From contig NZ_JNIW01000003.1 in assembly GCF_000701425.1 (NCBI RefSeq), positions 1-64,000 on the forward strand: a DNA stretch of 64,000 nt. Direction: 5' to 3'. Of this stretch, positions 27,090-36,538 are shown piece by piece. The DNA is from Deinococcus frigens DSM 12807 (GTDB taxonomy: Bacteria > Deinococcota > Deinococci > Deinococcales > Deinococcaceae). The position numbers were made by a program, and so were the translations under genes. The notes below the pieces were generated by a model that saw nothing but the letters and a program-made list of their open reading frames with translations, made no database searches and was not told the DNA's origin. Numbering within the stretch: the first letter of the stretch is position 1; every line of letters starts with the position of its first letter.

Positions 27090-28499
27090 ATGACCCGGCC
27101 TTCCGCCCCCGATCCGCGTTTTCCGACTCCCAGCGCCACGGGACTGCGGCGCAAGCCCTGGCTCTCGCGGCTGCGCCCACCGCAACTGATCGCGCTGACC
27201 TTTCTGCTGGCGATCCTGGTGGGGACCGGCCTGCTGCTGCTGCCGATCAGCCTGGAGCCGGGCCAGAGCATCCGCCCGGTGCAGGCGCTGTTCATGGCGA
27301 CGAGCGCGGTGTGCGTGACCGGGCTGGCGGTGGTGGACCCCGGCAGCACCTTTTCCAGCTTCGGCGAGGTGGTGATGCTGCTGCTGATCCAGATCGGCGG
27401 GCTGGGGCTGATCACGCTGGGCACGCTGTTCGCGCTGGCGCTGCGGCGGCGGGTGGGCATTGCGGACCGCATTCAGGTGGCGCAGCAGGTCAGCGCCCTG
27501 GAGCTGGGCGGCGTGGTGAAACTGGTCCGCACGATTGTCCTGAGTTCGGTGCTGGTGGAGCTGGCCGGAACGGTGCTGCTGTCCACCGTCTTCGTGCCGC
27601 AGGAGGGGCTGGGACGCGGGCTGTACTACTCGCTGTTCCATTCAGTCAGCGCCTTTAACAACGCGGGCTTCAGCCTGTACGCCACTGGATTGACCGGCTT
27701 CGTGACCAATCCGCTGATCAACCTGATCATTCCGCTGCTGATCGTGCTGGGCGGCATGGGTTTTCTGGTGCAACTGAATGTGCTGGCCTACCTGCGTGAC
27801 CGCCGCCGCAACCGCCTGAACGCCAACAGCAAGTTGTCGCTGACCATGATGGCCGCGCTGCTGATCTTCGGCACCGTCAGTTTTGCCGTGCTGGAGTGGA
27901 GCAATCCGGCCACGCTGGGCACATTGCCGCTGGGCGACAAATTGCTGGCCGCGTGGTTTCAGGGCGTCACGCCGCGCACCGCCGGATTCAACACGCTGGA
28001 CTACAGCACCATGCACTACGGCACTCTGTTCATCACGATTTTGCTGATGTTCATCGGGGCCAATCCCGGCTCCACGGGCGGCGGCATCAAGACCACCACC
28101 TTTTACGTGATGATGGCCTCGGCCTGGGGTATGGTGCGCGGGCGGCACGACACCACGCTGTTCCGGCGGCGCATCGACACCACCACCATCCTGCGGGCCA
28201 TGACCGTGGGGCTGCTCAGCCTGGGCCTGGTCAACCTGGGCTTCTTGCTGATGCTGCTGCTCAACACCAACCCGGACCTGCGGTTCAGCCAGCTCTTCTT
28301 CGAGACGATCAGCGCCTTTGCCACCGTCGGCCTGAGCATGAACGCCACGCCGCTGCTCAACCCCGATCAGGAAATCGTGCTGATCTTTCTGATGTTCCTG
28401 GGCCGGATTGGCCCGCTGACCTTCGCGGTGGCCTTTAGCCGCCCGGATTCCAGAACGCTGGTGCGCTATCCGGCAGAGCATGACATCCTGATCGGGTGA
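27090..28499 (+). CDS. TrkH/KtrB-type potassium uptake channel subunit, copy 1
   Basis: A 469-residue potassium-translocating subunit built from four membrane-pore-membrane repeats. Filter regions with the conserved Gly are ATSAVCVTGLAVV, FNNAGFSLYA, VTPRTAGFNTLD and ISAFATVGLSMNA. A GANPGSTGGGIKTTTFYV motif follows repeat 3, the gating-loop region. The ATG at 27090 is chosen because the span pattern begins at LRPPQLIALTFLLAILVGTG. A second paralogue and a KtrA gene follow on the same strand, so the subunits likely share the RCK regulator. Confidence 0.9.
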   Translation: MTRPSAPDPRFPTPSATGLRRKPWLSRLRPPQLIALTFLLAILVGTGLLLLPISLEPGQSIRPVQALFMATSAVCVTGLAVVDPGSTFSSFGEVVMLLLIQIGGLGLITLGTLFALALRRRVGIADRIQVAQQVSALELGGVVKLVRTIVLSSVLVELAGTVLLSTVFVPQEGLGRGLYYSLFHSVSAFNNAGFSLYATGLTGFVTNPLINLIIPLLIVLGGMGFLVQLNVLAYLRDRRRNRLNANSKLSLTMMAALLIFGTVSFAVLEWSNPATLGTLPLGDKLLAAWFQGVTPRTAGFNTLDYSTMHYGTLFITILLMFIGANPGSTGGGIKTTTFYVMMASAWGMVRGRHDTTLFRRRIDTTTILRAMTVGLLSLGLVNLGFLLMLLLNTNPDLRFSQLFFETISAFATVGLSMNATPLLNPDQEIVLIFLMFLGRIGPLTFAVAFSRPDSRTLVRYPAEHDILIG

Positions 28500-28626
28500 T
28501 GGGAGGCATGCGGCGTCTGAAAAAGCAGAGAGGCCCATTCCCGGTGCTCGCGGGAGCACGGCTGGACATCCCACTCTCCCGCCCGTTTGACCCCCTGCCC
28601 CCCGCACTCTTAGACTGCCCCGACAC

Positions 28627-30003
28627 GTGACCCGTCGCCCCTCTTCACTGCCCCGCCGCGCCCTGAGCGCCCGCCTGACGCCGCCGCAACTGCTGGCGCT
28701 GGTGTACGCGGCGGGCATCTTGATCGGCACCGGGCTGCTGCACCTGCCGGGGGTGCAGCGGGCGGGGGCCACGGCGCTGGACAGCGTAGAGCTGCTGTTC
28801 ACGGCCACCAGCGCCATCTGCATCACCGGGCTGGTGGTGGCCGACACCGGCGAGGCGTTCACGCGGCTGGGGCAGGTCATCATTATCGCGCTGGTGCAGA
28901 TCGGCGGGCTGGGCATCCTGACCTTCGGCACGCTGTTCGCCTTTCTGACCGGGAGGCGGCTGAATTTCAGCGAGCGCCAGGGCCTGGTGGCGCAACTGAA
29001 CGCGCTGAACGTGGGCGGGGTGCTGCCGCTGCTGCGGGCCATCCTGACCTACACCCTGGTCACCGAGCTGATCGGCGCGGTGCTGCTGTCCTTCCGCTTC
29101 GTGCCGCAGTACGGGCTGGGCGAGGGGCTGTATCAGGCCGCCTTCCACGCGGTCAGCGCCTACAACAACGGCGGCTTCGTGGTGCTGGCGGGCGGCATGG
29201 CCCCGTATGCGGCGGACCCGCTGGTCAGCCTGACCATCAGCGTGCTGGTGATCCTGGGCGGACTGGGCTTTCTGGTGCAACTGAATTACGTCTCGCACCT
29301 GCTGCGGCCCCGGCAAAACCGCCTGCTGGTCTACAGCCGCCTGACCATGCTGACCACGGCCATTCTGCTGACGCTGGGAACAGTGATCATCCTGATCCTG
29401 GAGTGGCAGAACACCAAGACGCTGGGCGCGCTGTCCACCCCCGGCAAGTTCCTGGCCGCCTTCTTTCAGAGCATGACGCCGCGTTCGGGCGGCTTTGCCA
29501 CCGTGGATGTCGAGTCGATGAACACCGCCACCATCTTTACCATCATCGGGCTGATGTTCATCGGCGCGAATAGCGGCTCCACCGGCGGCGGCATCAAGAC
29601 CAGCACCTTTGCCATCCTGGTGGGCAGCGCGTGGAACATGGTGCGCGGGCGCGGCGAACTGATCCTGTTCCAGCGGCGGGTGGAGGGCGAGAACGTGGTG
29701 CGGGCGGGCAGCATCACCACGCTGTACACGTTGCTGGTGGCCGGAGCCTTTTTCCTGCTGCTGGCCACCAATCCCAAGCTGGGCTTCACTCACCTGCTGT
29801 TCGAGACCGTCAGCGCCGCCGCGACCGTGGGCCTGAGCATGAACACCACCCAGCAGCTCAACGATCCGGGCCTGCTGATCGTGACCGCGCTGATGTACCT
29901 GGGACGCATCGGCCCGCTGACCTTTGCCGTGGCCTTCAGCCTGCGCAGCACCCAGCACCGCAACGTCAAGTACCCGCCGGAGCGCGATATTCTGGTGGGA
30001 TAA
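28627..30003 (+). CDS. TrkH/KtrB-type potassium uptake channel subunit, copy 2
   Basis: A 458-residue paralogue of the preceding gene with the same four pore repeats: TATSAICITGLVV, YNNGGFVVLAGG, MTPRSGGFATVD and VSAAATVGLSMNT, plus GANSGSTGGGIKTSTFAI. The start is GTG at 28627, ten bases after TAGACT. In the second filter, Ala-Gly-Phe of copy 1 is replaced by Gly-Gly-Phe, so ion preference or kinetics may differ. It lies 128 bases after copy 1 and 135 bases before ktrA. Confidence 0.9.
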   Translation: MTRRPSSLPRRALSARLTPPQLLALVYAAGILIGTGLLHLPGVQRAGATALDSVELLFTATSAICITGLVVADTGEAFTRLGQVIIIALVQIGGLGILTFGTLFAFLTGRRLNFSERQGLVAQLNALNVGGVLPLLRAILTYTLVTELIGAVLLSFRFVPQYGLGEGLYQAAFHAVSAYNNGGFVVLAGGMAPYAADPLVSLTISVLVILGGLGFLVQLNYVSHLLRPRQNRLLVYSRLTMLTTAILLTLGTVIILILEWQNTKTLGALSTPGKFLAAFFQSMTPRSGGFATVDVESMNTATIFTIIGLMFIGANSGSTGGGIKTSTFAILVGSAWNMVRGRGELILFQRRVEGENVVRAGSITTLYTLLVAGAFFLLLATNPKLGFTHLLFETVSAAATVGLSMNTTQQLNDPGLLIVTALMYLGRIGPLTFAVAFSLRSTQHRNVKYPPERDILVG

Positions 30004-30023
30004 GGACTGTCTAACCGTCGAAC

Positions 30024-30087
30024 GGTCTAACCGTCTAAAGCTAAAAATCTTTGCGGTTTGACGATCAGACCTTTAGACGGTTAGACC
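30024..30087. repeat. 17-bp perfect inverted repeat upstream of ktrA
   Basis: GGTCTAACCGTCTAAAG (30024-30040) and its exact reverse complement CTTTAGACGGTTAGACC (30071-30087) flank a 30-base loop. A further GTCTAACCGTC copy lies at 30009-30019. It could fold in mRNA between trkH copy 2 and ktrA, or be a dispersed element. Confidence 0.85.
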
Positions 30088-30138
30088 TCTTCAAAAAAGT
30101 GCCAAGCCTCCACCTCCGATCAAAGGAAACCCCATCCC

Positions 30139-30798
<660 letters not shown>

Positions 30799-30857
30799 CC
30801 CCTCTGGCCTACTCAGCGAATCGAACCTCTCTCTGTGGGCTTGTCTGGGACAACTTT

Positions 30858-31631
30858 TCAGCGGCTTCCATACCGCCGCTCAATGACCACCCGCCGCACA
30901 ATGCGGTCCGTCAAACCCGGCAGCAGGCTATCGAGCAGCGCTACCGCGCGGTAAATCCCCGGCACGGTCACCTCGCGGCGGGGGCGGTCGAGCACGCTGG
31001 CCACGGCGCGGGCCACCACTTCCGGCCCCGGCATGGGCAGGCGGGCGCGGGCGGTCATCTCGCTTTTCACGAAGCCAGGGGCGATCAGGCTGACGTCCAC
31101 GCCGCTGCCCAGCAACTCGCGCCGCAGGCCCAATGAAAAGCCGCGTATTCCAAATTTGCTGGCGCTGTACATGCCGTTGGTGGCCGCCCGCCCCGCCACC
31201 GAGCCGATGTTGACGATGTGGCCGCTGCCGCGCGAGCGCATCTCGGGCAGGACCAGCCGCACCAGTTCGATGGGCGCTTCCAGATTCACGCGCACGACGC
31301 GCAACGGATCGGGATCGTCCCACCACCAGCCCTGCTCCACCGTGACCCCGGCGTTGTTGATCAGCACGTCAATGCGCCCGAACCGCGCGTGGGCCGCGTC
31401 GATCAAGGCGCGGCGCGAACCGGCGTCGGTCACGTCGGTGGGAACAGCCAGGACGCGCGAGCCGCTGGGATCGAGTTGATGGGCCAGCGCCGAGAGCTGA
31501 TCTTCCCGGCGGGCCGCCAGCACCAGCGCATGCCCGCGGGCCGCCAGTTCGCGCGCCGTCGCCAGGCCGATGCCACTGGACGCGCCGGTGAGGACCACCA
31601 CGCGGCGGGCAGGGGTTGAGGTTGAAGTCAT
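30858..31631 (-). CDS. Short-chain dehydrogenase/reductase
   Basis: A 257-residue classical SDR starting at the ATG at 31631. The cofactor motif [20 protein letters not shown] is at residues ~9-28. NNAG is in [11 protein letters not shown], the catalytic Ser is in [13 protein letters not shown], and [16 protein letters not shown] holds Tyr-x3-Lys. An Arg-rich segment after the first strand (AARRED) suggests NADP(H). C-terminal residues [23 protein letters not shown] resemble membrane-associating SDRs. Substrate is unknown. Confidence 0.88.
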   Translation of the reverse strand: MTSTSTPARRVVVLTGASSGIGLATARELAARGHALVLAARREDQLSALAHQLDPSGSRVLAVPTDVTDAGSRRALIDAAHARFGRIDVLINNAGVTVEQGWWWDDPDPLRVVRVNLEAPIELVRLVLPEMRSRGSGHIVNIGSVAGRAATNGMYSASKFGIRGFSLGLRRELLGSGVDVSLIAPGFVKSEMTARARLPMPGPEVVARAVASVLDRPRREVTVPGIYRAVALLDSLLPGLTDRIVRRVVIERRYGSR

Positions 31632-31674
31632 GGCCTGGATGCTAGCGCCCCGCCTCCAAGCTATCTGCTGAAGA

Positions 31675-31911
31675 TCAGTACGAGAGGCTGAAGATATACG
31701 ATCCCCCATTCTGTTCGCGGTCAAGCCCCACCCGTTGCCAGCCCGTCGCACCAAGGGCATTGAAAATCCCCATCATGGGCTGGGTGGACGGCGGGGCATG
31801 GATGGCTGTGGCGAAGGCACCCATGCTGGGGAAGTTATCGACCCGATGACCGTCCTCAACATGCACCGTACCGTCGTTATTGGTTAATACTGCAAGGTAT
31901 CGATGTCTCAT
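31675..31911 (-). CDS. Small DUF4177-like protein
   Basis: A 78-residue protein starting at the ATG at 31911, with a GGAGG site seven bases upstream. The C-terminal part, [21 protein letters not shown] then YIFSLSY, has the Leu-Gly-x-x-Gly-Trp-x-x-Val pattern and closing strand of DUF4177-type proteins. The N-terminus ([21 protein letters not shown]) would be the first strand pair. No function is known. It stands alone, convergent with nothing and 43 bases downstream of the SDR start region. Confidence 0.7.
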   Translation of the reverse strand: MRHRYLAVLTNNDGTVHVEDGHRVDNFPSMGAFATAIHAPPSTQPMMGIFNALGATGWQRVGLDREQNGGSYIFSLSY

Positions 31912-32015
31912 AATTGACCTCCACAGCCACCTTAGAAAATAGGGCGTCAAGTCAGCGTCAAGTCGGAGCACCACCCCCTCAGCCGGGCATCAGGCAAAGG
32001 CGGCAGACTGGCGGG

Positions 32016-33335
32016 GTGAAGCCCTGGCCCCCGCTCAAATCAGCCCTCCTGACGCTGCCGCTGCTGTGCGCCGCCCTGCTGAATGTGGAGGGCCGGGCCG
32101 CCACGCCCGGCAGCATTCCCGCGCTGCCGCCGGGTGTGGCAGCACCTGTGCCCAAACCTCCAGCGCCCAAACCCCCAGCGCCCAAACCCCCAGCACCCAG
32201 ACCTCCTCCAGTTGGGACCCCGCCCGAAATCGTGCCCTCGGCCCCGGTCCATCCGCAGACCGCGCCTCCGCTGGTGCCGCTGCCCAGCGCGCCCCGGTCC
32301 ATGCCAGCGCCGACTGTGCCGAGACCGCCCGCCTCTTACCGGCCCAGCGATCCGCTCTACTCCCAGCAGTGGGACATGACCACCATTGGTATGCCGCAGG
32401 CCTGGGCGCAGACAGGCGGAGTCGGCTTGAACACCCTGCCCATCACGGTGGCCGTGCTGGACACCGGCTTCGTCAACTCGCCGGAACTGGCCGGGCGGGT
32501 GGTGGGCGGTTACGACTTCGTGCATGATCCCGCACGGGCCGGGGACGGTGACGGGCGCGACGGAGACGCCTCCGGGGTGGGCCAGTACGCCTACCACGGC
32601 GAGGTGGTGGCCAACATCATCGCCGCCGCGCATGACGGGCGGGGCATGGCCGGGATCAACCCCTCGGCGCGCATCGTCCATGTGCGGGTGGCGGGCACCG
32701 ACGGCCTGATCGATCCGCAGGACCTGGCCGACGGCCTGCGCTGGGCGGCGGGCATCACGGTGCCGGGCGTTCCGGCCAACGCAGACCCGGCCAGGGTGCT
32801 GAACCTGAGCCTGTACGCGGATTTCATTCCACTGACCGGCTGCGACGCGCGTATTCAGAACGCCATCGACGCCGTGAACGCCAGGGGCGCGCTGATCGTG
32901 GTGGGGGCGGCCAACGACGGCGCGGACGCCTCGGGCTACTCGCCAGCGGGCTGCCGGGGCGTGCTGACCGTGACCAGCGCCACCCAGCAGGGAACGCGCC
33001 CCGGGTACGCCAACTGGGGCCGCCCAGTGGCCCTGGCCGCGCCGGGAGGCGAAACCGGCCACGGCATTCCCGTCAGCAGCCTGAGCGGGCCGGGGGGCGT
33101 GCGTGCGCCGGAAGGCACCAGCATGGCCGCGCCGCATGTGGCCGGAGTCGCCAGCCTGCTCCTGAGCGTGCGCCCCCGCCTGACGCCCACACAACTCCGG
33201 GGCCTGCTGACCCGCACTGCCAGCCCGTTTCCGGGCGGGCGCTGTGACCCGGACCCGGCCCGCACCTGCGGAAGCGGCACCCTGAACGCGGCGGCGGCGG
33301 TGCGCGCGGCGCTGGCATCCAGTCTGGGCAGATAA
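32016..33335 (+). CDS. Secreted subtilisin-like serine protease (S8)
   Basis: A 439-residue subtilase starting at GTG 32016, which gives a signal peptide ([20 protein letters not shown], cleavage near AAT). A 15-bp repeat encodes PAPKP units (~45-66) in a Pro-rich stalk of about 60 residues. The catalytic triad is Asp149 (VAVLDTGF), His194 (YHGEVVAN, less common than HGTHVA) and Ser369 ([12 protein letters not shown]), with oxyanion Asn300. Four Cys (276, 313, and a late pair near the C-terminus) suggest disulphides. It is probably released or wall-associated. Confidence 0.9.
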   Translation: MKPWPPLKSALLTLPLLCAALLNVEGRAATPGSIPALPPGVAAPVPKPPAPKPPAPKPPAPRPPPVGTPPEIVPSAPVHPQTAPPLVPLPSAPRSMPAPTVPRPPASYRPSDPLYSQQWDMTTIGMPQAWAQTGGVGLNTLPITVAVLDTGFVNSPELAGRVVGGYDFVHDPARAGDGDGRDGDASGVGQYAYHGEVVANIIAAAHDGRGMAGINPSARIVHVRVAGTDGLIDPQDLADGLRWAAGITVPGVPANADPARVLNLSLYADFIPLTGCDARIQNAIDAVNARGALIVVGAANDGADASGYSPAGCRGVLTVTSATQQGTRPGYANWGRPVALAAPGGETGHGIPVSSLSGPGGVRAPEGTSMAAPHVAGVASLLLSVRPRLTPTQLRGLLTRTASPFPGGRCDPDPARTCGSGTLNAAAAVRAALASSLGR

Positions 33336-33440
33336 CCGGGACTGGGGTCAACCCCACACACCTCCAGCGCTCCAACCCTTCGGCCCACCAAGCCACGTCC
33401 CGCGCTCTGGCCGCTAGGATGGGGCCATGAGGTTTCAAGC

Positions 33441-33611
33441 ATGAACGCTCCCGCCTGGCGCGTCTGGCTGGTCACGGCGCTGGTGTGCGGCTGGGGCATC
33501 CTGACCATTCGTTTCGTGACCCAGAGCAACTGGCCGCTCGCCATTGTCAGTCTGGTGCTGGCCGTCTTCAATGGCTACACGCTGTATCAGTTGACCCGCC
33601 GGGGCAAATAG
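33441..33611 (+). CDS. Small two-span membrane protein (56 aa)
   Basis: A 56-residue frame with two predicted spans (VWLVTALVCGWGILTI and PLAIVSLVLAVFNGYTLYQL) and a basic end (TRRGK). A TAGGAT box lies at 33415-33420 and GAGG precedes the ATG. Its stop abuts the convergent gene at 33612. The function is not recognisable. It is below the usual length cut-off but its composition and spacing support it. Confidence 0.6.
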   Translation: MNAPAWRVWLVTALVCGWGILTIRFVTQSNWPLAIVSLVLAVFNGYTLYQLTRRGK

Positions 33612-34451
33612 CTACCGCAGGCGGCGGCGACTCAGTCGGTTGCCCCACTGACGGGCGGCGCGTTTCAGGTCATCCGCGGCCAGCACCACGCGCGGCGAGG
33701 TCCAGACCTGCGACGCCTTCTGAACGGCCCAGCCCTCTCCCAGCGTGACGGCGGCATGCTGCGCCAGACCGTCCGCACTGCACCACAGCAGGACGGTTCC
33801 GGGCTGATCGTCGTTGCCGCCGGGCCGGGTGCGCTCCTCCAGGAACGCCTCGAACGGTTCGCGCTGCATCCACTCGTTTTCGGCCCCAGCCATGCCCGCC
33901 GCGCCCATCACCGCGCCGAAGCAATTTGCGCCGCTGTGGGAGGCGAAGGTTGCGGCCAGTTCGCGGACACGGGGTAAACGGGCAGAGGCGGCTTCCCAGA
34001 CACCCTCCGGCACCTGGGGTTTCTGACAGGGCGGATCACCAGCGCCGACGACACGCTCTAGCACGGCGTCGGTCAGCAACTCAGGCGTCCAGAGAAAGCG
34101 GGCCTGTGGCAGACCGGGCAGCAGATCGGCAAAATCGCGGCGGCGCGGGATGTTGCCCCGCTTGTGCCGAACCTGGACTGACAACAGCTCGCGCTGACGC
34201 CTCGGGCCAAGGCCCTGCCATTCCGCCAACTCCAGCCACGCCACCCGGTCCGCCCCCGCCGCGATGCCCCAGACGGCGTTGGTGTCGCGTTCTTCAGGCG
34301 TCAGCCCCACCGCCTTGCGTGAAACGGTGGGAAGGTCAAATTCTGTGGCCTCCTCCCCGGTCAGGAAGAACAGCAGGCGCGGCGGCGCGAGCCAGCCTCG
34401 CCACAGGGCTTGCAATTCATCTGGGACGGGAATATTCAGGACTCGCATCAT
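33612..34451 (-). CDS. Hypothetical protein with NlpC/P60-like Cys-His C-terminal half
   Basis: A 279-residue protein. The start is the first of two adjacent ATGs at 34451, one base after the kinase stop. Residues ~1-145 are unrecognised (FFLTGEEATEFDLPTVSRKAVGL). In the C-terminal half HSGANCFGAVMGAAG gives a Cys at a helix start and LAQHAAVTLGEGWAVQKASQ gives a His on a strand followed by W-x-x-P-R-V-V. That is the order of catalytic Cys and His in NlpC/P60-type papain-fold hydrolases. No signal peptide is seen. Family assignment is inference; the coupling to a deoxynucleoside kinase gene is clear. Confidence 0.55.
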   Translation of the reverse strand: MMRVLNIPVPDELQALWRGWLAPPRLLFFLTGEEATEFDLPTVSRKAVGLTPEERDTNAVWGIAAGADRVAWLELAEWQGLGPRRQRELLSVQVRHKRGNIPRRRDFADLLPGLPQARFLWTPELLTDAVLERVVGAGDPPCQKPQVPEGVWEAASARLPRVRELAATFASHSGANCFGAVMGAAGMAGAENEWMQREPFEAFLEERTRPGGNDDQPGTVLLWCSADGLAQHAAVTLGEGWAVQKASQVWTSPRVVLAADDLKRAARQWGNRLSRRRLR

Positions 34452-34452
34452 C

Positions 34453-35076
34453 TCAGCGCAGCAGCGGCAGGCCGAAGCCGTGCGCCTGCACGCGGTCGCA
34501 GACGCGCCCAAAGGCCCCCGGATCGGCCACAAAATCCAGCTCGTCGCCCGGCACGCGCAGCACCGGGCAGGCATCAAAGGCGCTGATCCAGGCGTCATAC
34601 AGACGGTTGAGGCCCGCCAGGTAAGCGCCCGGGATGTCCTGCTCGTAGCTGCGTCCGCGCAGGGCGATCCGGCGGCGCAGGGTGGGCAGGCTGGCGTCGA
34701 TGTGGATCAGCAGGTCCGGCACGCGCAGGGCGGGCAAAATCCCCTCGTACAACCCGCAGTAGGTGGCCCAGTCGCGCGCCTCCATCTGGCCGCTTTCATA
34801 CAGATTGCGGGCAAAGATGCTGGCGTCCTCGAACACCGTTCGGTCCTGAATGACGTAGCGCGCCCCGGTCACCAGATTCAGGTGCTGTTCCAGGCGGCGC
34901 GACAGGAAATAGATCTGCGAGTGGAACGAGTAGCGCCGCATATCGCGGTAAAAGTCTTCCAGATACGGATTGTCGGCGTAGGGTTCGTAGACGGGCCGCA
35001 GGCCGTAGCGCTCGGAAAGCATGCGCGTCAGCGTGCTTTTCCCGCTGCCGATGTTGCCGGAGACGGCCAGGTACAT
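34453..35076 (-). CDS. Deoxynucleoside kinase (dGK/dAK type), copy 1
   Basis: A 207-residue kinase phosphorylating purine deoxynucleosides for salvage. The P-loop MYLAVSGNIGSGKSTLTRML opens the protein. An LSRRLEQHLNL helix, VIQDRTVFEDA (the ERS/DRS motif with catalytic acid nearby) and the Arg-rich lid TLRRRIALRGRSYEQDI follow. It sits 40 bases after copy 2 on the same strand, and its stop lies one base before the next gene. Paired kinases of this type form two-subunit dAK/dGK enzymes in some bacteria. Confidence 0.88.
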   Translation of the reverse strand: MYLAVSGNIGSGKSTLTRMLSERYGLRPVYEPYADNPYLEDFYRDMRRYSFHSQIYFLSRRLEQHLNLVTGARYVIQDRTVFEDASIFARNLYESGQMEARDWATYCGLYEGILPALRVPDLLIHIDASLPTLRRRIALRGRSYEQDIPGAYLAGLNRLYDAWISAFDACPVLRVPGDELDFVADPGAFGRVCDRVQAHGFGLPLLR

Positions 35077-35116
35077 CAGCGCCCTCCCCGTGCCAGATCC
35101 ACCATTGCCGGGCGCA

Positions 35117-35728
35117 TCAGTCCGCCGCCTGCCCCGCCGTCAGCGCCGTATGCACGCGGGCCAGGATCAGTTCCTCGTGTGCGGGGTTGCCCACGAAGTC
35201 CAGATCACCGGCCTGCACGGTCAGCAGCGGGTGGGCGTAGCTGCGAAAATATTCATCGTAGCGGGCGGTCAGGTCGGCCAGGTAGGCGGCCTGCATGTCC
35301 TGCTCGAAGGGGCGGCCCCGGCGGGCGATCCGGCGCAGCAGCTCGCCCGTGTCGGCGCGCAGGTAGACCACCAGATCGGGAGTGGGCAGACGCGGCGACA
35401 GGTGCGCGTACAGGTCCTCGTACAGCGCAAATTCGGCGTCTTTCAGGTTCATGGCCGCGAAGATGAAATCCTTGGCGAACAGGTAGTCGCTGACCACGTT
35501 GCCGCTGAACAGCCCCGGCTGCGCCAGCCCGGAAAGCTGTTTAAAGCGCGACAGCAAAAAGAAGACCTGCACTTGAAAAGCGTAGGCGTCCGGCTGCTCA
35601 TAAAAGCGGGCCAGGAAGGGGTTTTCCTCCACCACTTCCAGATTCAACTCCGCGCCGTAGCGCGCCGAGAGCCGCCGGGCCAGACTCGTTTTTCCCACCC
35701 CGATGGGGCCTTCAATCACCAGGTACAT
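35117..35728 (-). CDS. Deoxynucleoside kinase (dGK/dAK type), copy 2
   Basis: A 203-residue kinase starting at the ATG at 35728, where the P-loop MYLVIEGPIGVGKTSLARRL begins; the frame continues upstream but without homologous sequence. Further motifs are VVEENPFLARFYEQP, VVSDYLFAKDFIFA and the lid ELLRRIARRGRPFEQDMQ. It is homologous to copy 1 throughout. A TATGCT box 11 bases upstream suggests a very short leader. It is probably the other subunit of a heterodimeric purine deoxynucleoside kinase. Confidence 0.88.
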   Translation of the reverse strand: MYLVIEGPIGVGKTSLARRLSARYGAELNLEVVEENPFLARFYEQPDAYAFQVQVFFLLSRFKQLSGLAQPGLFSGNVVSDYLFAKDFIFAAMNLKDAEFALYEDLYAHLSPRLPTPDLVVYLRADTGELLRRIARRGRPFEQDMQAAYLADLTARYDEYFRSYAHPLLTVQAGDLDFVGNPAHEELILARVHTALTAGQAAD

Positions 35729-35739
35729 AAACAGGAGGG

Positions 35740-35745
35740 AGCATA
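35740..35745 (-). promoter_or_regulatory. -10 box of the deoxynucleoside kinase operon
   Basis: On the minus strand TATGCT lies 11 bases before the ATG at 35728. No Shine-Dalgarno sequence is present. Confidence 0.45.
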
Positions 35746-35809
35746 GCGCGGGATGGCGGTCAACGAAGGAGCCGGGCGGGGCTTGACAGACGAGACGCTC
35801 TCCTGGGGC

Positions 35810-36049
35810 ATGTCCCAAACACCCGTGGCACCCAGGCCGCAGGACGCCTGGCACATGCGGGGCTGGCCGCTGGCCAGGGCGCTGCTCGTGGCCCCCGCCC
35901 AGGTCCTGTTTCCGGTAGGCGTCTTCTCTCACGCGGTTTACGGCAACAAGGAGTGGCTGCGGCTGGATCTGCGAGTGAGCCTGATTCTGGCTGGACCCAC
36001 TTGGCTTATTGGCCTCACCGAGAATTACAGAGTCAGCCAATTACACTGA
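35810..36049 (+). CDS. Hypothetical protein, doubtful
   Basis: A possible 79-residue frame from the ATG at 35810 (MSQTPVAPRPQDAWHMRGW...), with hydrophobic stretches near residues 20-38 and 52-66. No ribosome site is clear, and its end covers the -10 box of the next gene. It fills the only gap between the divergent kinase operon and the 93-residue membrane protein. It may be real or a chance frame. Confidence 0.35.
   Translation: MSQTPVAPRPQDAWHMRGWPLARALLVAPAQVLFPVGVFSHAVYGNKEWLRLDLRVSLILAGPTWLIGLTENYRVSQLH
36042..36047 (+). promoter_or_regulatory. -10 box of the 93-residue membrane protein gene
   Basis: TACACT, five bases before GTG at 36053; the transcript would be leaderless. Confidence 0.5.
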
Positions 36050-36052
36050 AGC

Positions 36053-36334
36053 GTGCCCCGCAAATCCGCCCGCCTCCCCTTCGAGCTGGCCCTGCAACTG
36101 CGGCTGCTGTCGGCAGCGGGAGCAGCGCTGATCTTCACGCTGCTGTGGGCCGGGTTCATCTATCCCAGCCTGATCACCCTGCCCGCCCTGCTGGTGACGC
36201 CGGCTCTTTTTCTGCTGCTGGCCGCCGTGGTCAACCCGCAGTTCGTGGAGGCCCGCCCCTGGCTCAGAACTTACCTGCTGCTCAGCGTGGGGCTGGCAGT
36301 GGTGTGCTGGGTGTTCATTCTGGTTTGGTTCTAG
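36053..36334 (+). CDS. Small three-span membrane protein (93 aa)
   Basis: A 93-residue hydrophobic protein beginning MPRKSARLPFELALQLRLL (GTG start). Its three spans are LLSAAGAALIFTLLWAGFIY, LITLPALLVTPALFLLLAAVV and LRTYLLLSVGLAVVCWVFILVW. The basic N-terminus suggests it faces the cytoplasm. No family is recognised and neighbours give no clue to function. Confidence 0.65.
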   Translation: MPRKSARLPFELALQLRLLSAAGAALIFTLLWAGFIYPSLITLPALLVTPALFLLLAAVVNPQFVEARPWLRTYLLLSVGLAVVCWVFILVWF

Positions 36335-36483
36335 CGGACGTGAACCCTCACCCGTTGCTGGCGCGGCACCTTCCACTCCTGCGGAATGCGACAGAGGCAA
36401 GGACCGCTTTACTCCGTCTCGCATCCGCTCGAATGAACCCGTTTGTGCAAACGCTTGGACCGGAGTCGGTAGCAGCAAGAACG

Positions 36484-36521
36484 AACAGGACGGGGCCACC
36501 CAGCGGCCCGTCTCCCCTGTT
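36484..36521 (-). terminator. Hairpin downstream of the HtrA-like protease gene
   Basis: AACAGGACGGGGCC pairs imperfectly with GGCCCGTCTCCCCTGTT on either side of a seven- to eight-base loop, 18 bases after the protease stop. The T-run on the minus strand is poor (CGTTCTTGCT), so termination is likely but not certain. Confidence 0.5.
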
Positions 36522-36538
36522 CAGTCCTGCCCCAGCGT

